A stretch of DNA of 64,000 nucleotides from Pseudopyrenochaeta lycopersici (Eukaryota; Ascomycota; Dothideomycetes; Pleosporales; Pseudopyrenochaetaceae). A model generated the notes under the pieces. That model was not told the DNA's origin. It made no database searches and saw only the letters and a list, made by a program, of their open reading frames with translations. Below, piece by piece: positions 63,991 through 64,000 of the stretch (positions within the stretch are counted from its first letter, which is position 1; the number at the start of each line of letters is the position of its first letter). The DNA lies in the NCBI GenBank assembly GCA_003313425.1, contig NHZP01000034.1, positions 124,001 to 188,000 on the forward strand, in the 5' to 3' direction. The position numbers were made by a program, and so were the translations under genes.

Positions 63991-64000
63991 CGTTACCGCC

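Noticed and set aside
1..64000. A Starship-type giant element (DUF3435 tyrosine recombinase captain)
   Set aside because: No ORF with captain-like R..H..R..Y motifs was seen at any gene-sized position. The cargo-like content alone is not enough.
1..64000. CRISPR arrays, bacterial operons or phage genes
   Set aside because: No regularly spaced direct repeats with unique spacers, and the genes have spliceosomal introns and fungal domains.

Overview
The window looks like a repeat-rich accessory or subtelomere-like region of a filamentous ascomycete (Pezizomycotina; a Dothideomycete is my guess). The grounds are short 48-138 bp GT-AG introns with CTAAC-like branch sites, Zn2Cys6 regulators, HET, NB-ARC/TPR and WD40 gene remains, fungal rhodopsin-domain membrane proteins, and transposons whose stop codons are mostly CAA/CAG to TAA/TAG or TGG to TAG, the pattern expected of repeat-induced point mutation (RIP).

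Layout. 1-6 kb: two pogo/Fot1-like elements of about 1.8-2.0 kb, and an unclassified repeat carrying a 236-bp MITE. 6-10 kb: relics of a HET gene and a carboxylesterase. 10-12 kb: three pogo relics. 12.9-14.7 kb: an MFS transporter with one nonsense codon. 16-17.5 kb: a short solo LTR, a 407-bp pogo-type MITE and a pogo 3' end. 17.9-21.3 kb: an UPC2-like Zn2Cys6 regulator split by a hAT element. 23-25.2 kb: an NmrA-like gene and an NB-ARC/TPR pseudogene. 25.7-29.6 kb: short LTRs around an intact monocarboxylate-type MFS gene, then a pogo relic. 31-34 kb: a cupin fragment and an AflR-type Zn2Cys6 gene. 34.6-38 kb: a WD40 gene split by a second hAT. 38.5-41.7 kb: a hypothetical gene, an intact F-box/ankyrin gene and an intact rhodopsin-domain gene. 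42-51 kb: a second intact rhodopsin-domain gene, a P450 tail, and a third rhodopsin-domain gene split by a third hAT. 52-55 kb: a third full-length pogo element. 55-64 kb: a secreted glycoprotein gene, a copia 3' end with a short LTR, and relics.

Three points stand out. (1) Three different hAT elements each sit inside an exon with a perfect 8-bp target duplication, and removing the element plus one duplication restores an open reading frame in all three hosts, although the transposons themselves are decayed. (2) At least eight divergent pogo-type ends begin ACGTG (once ACATG, once ACGTA) next to TA and carry a family-specific motif repeated at exactly 17-bp spacing within the terminal repeat. 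(3) The window holds both the filled and the empty site of a MITE, in two inverted copies of one repeat. Most other genes are pseudogenes or fragments, so a working pathway cannot be assembled from this window. The likely functional genes are the two intact rhodopsin-domain proteins, the MCT-type transporter, the NmrA-like protein, the F-box/ankyrin protein and perhaps the secreted glycoprotein.
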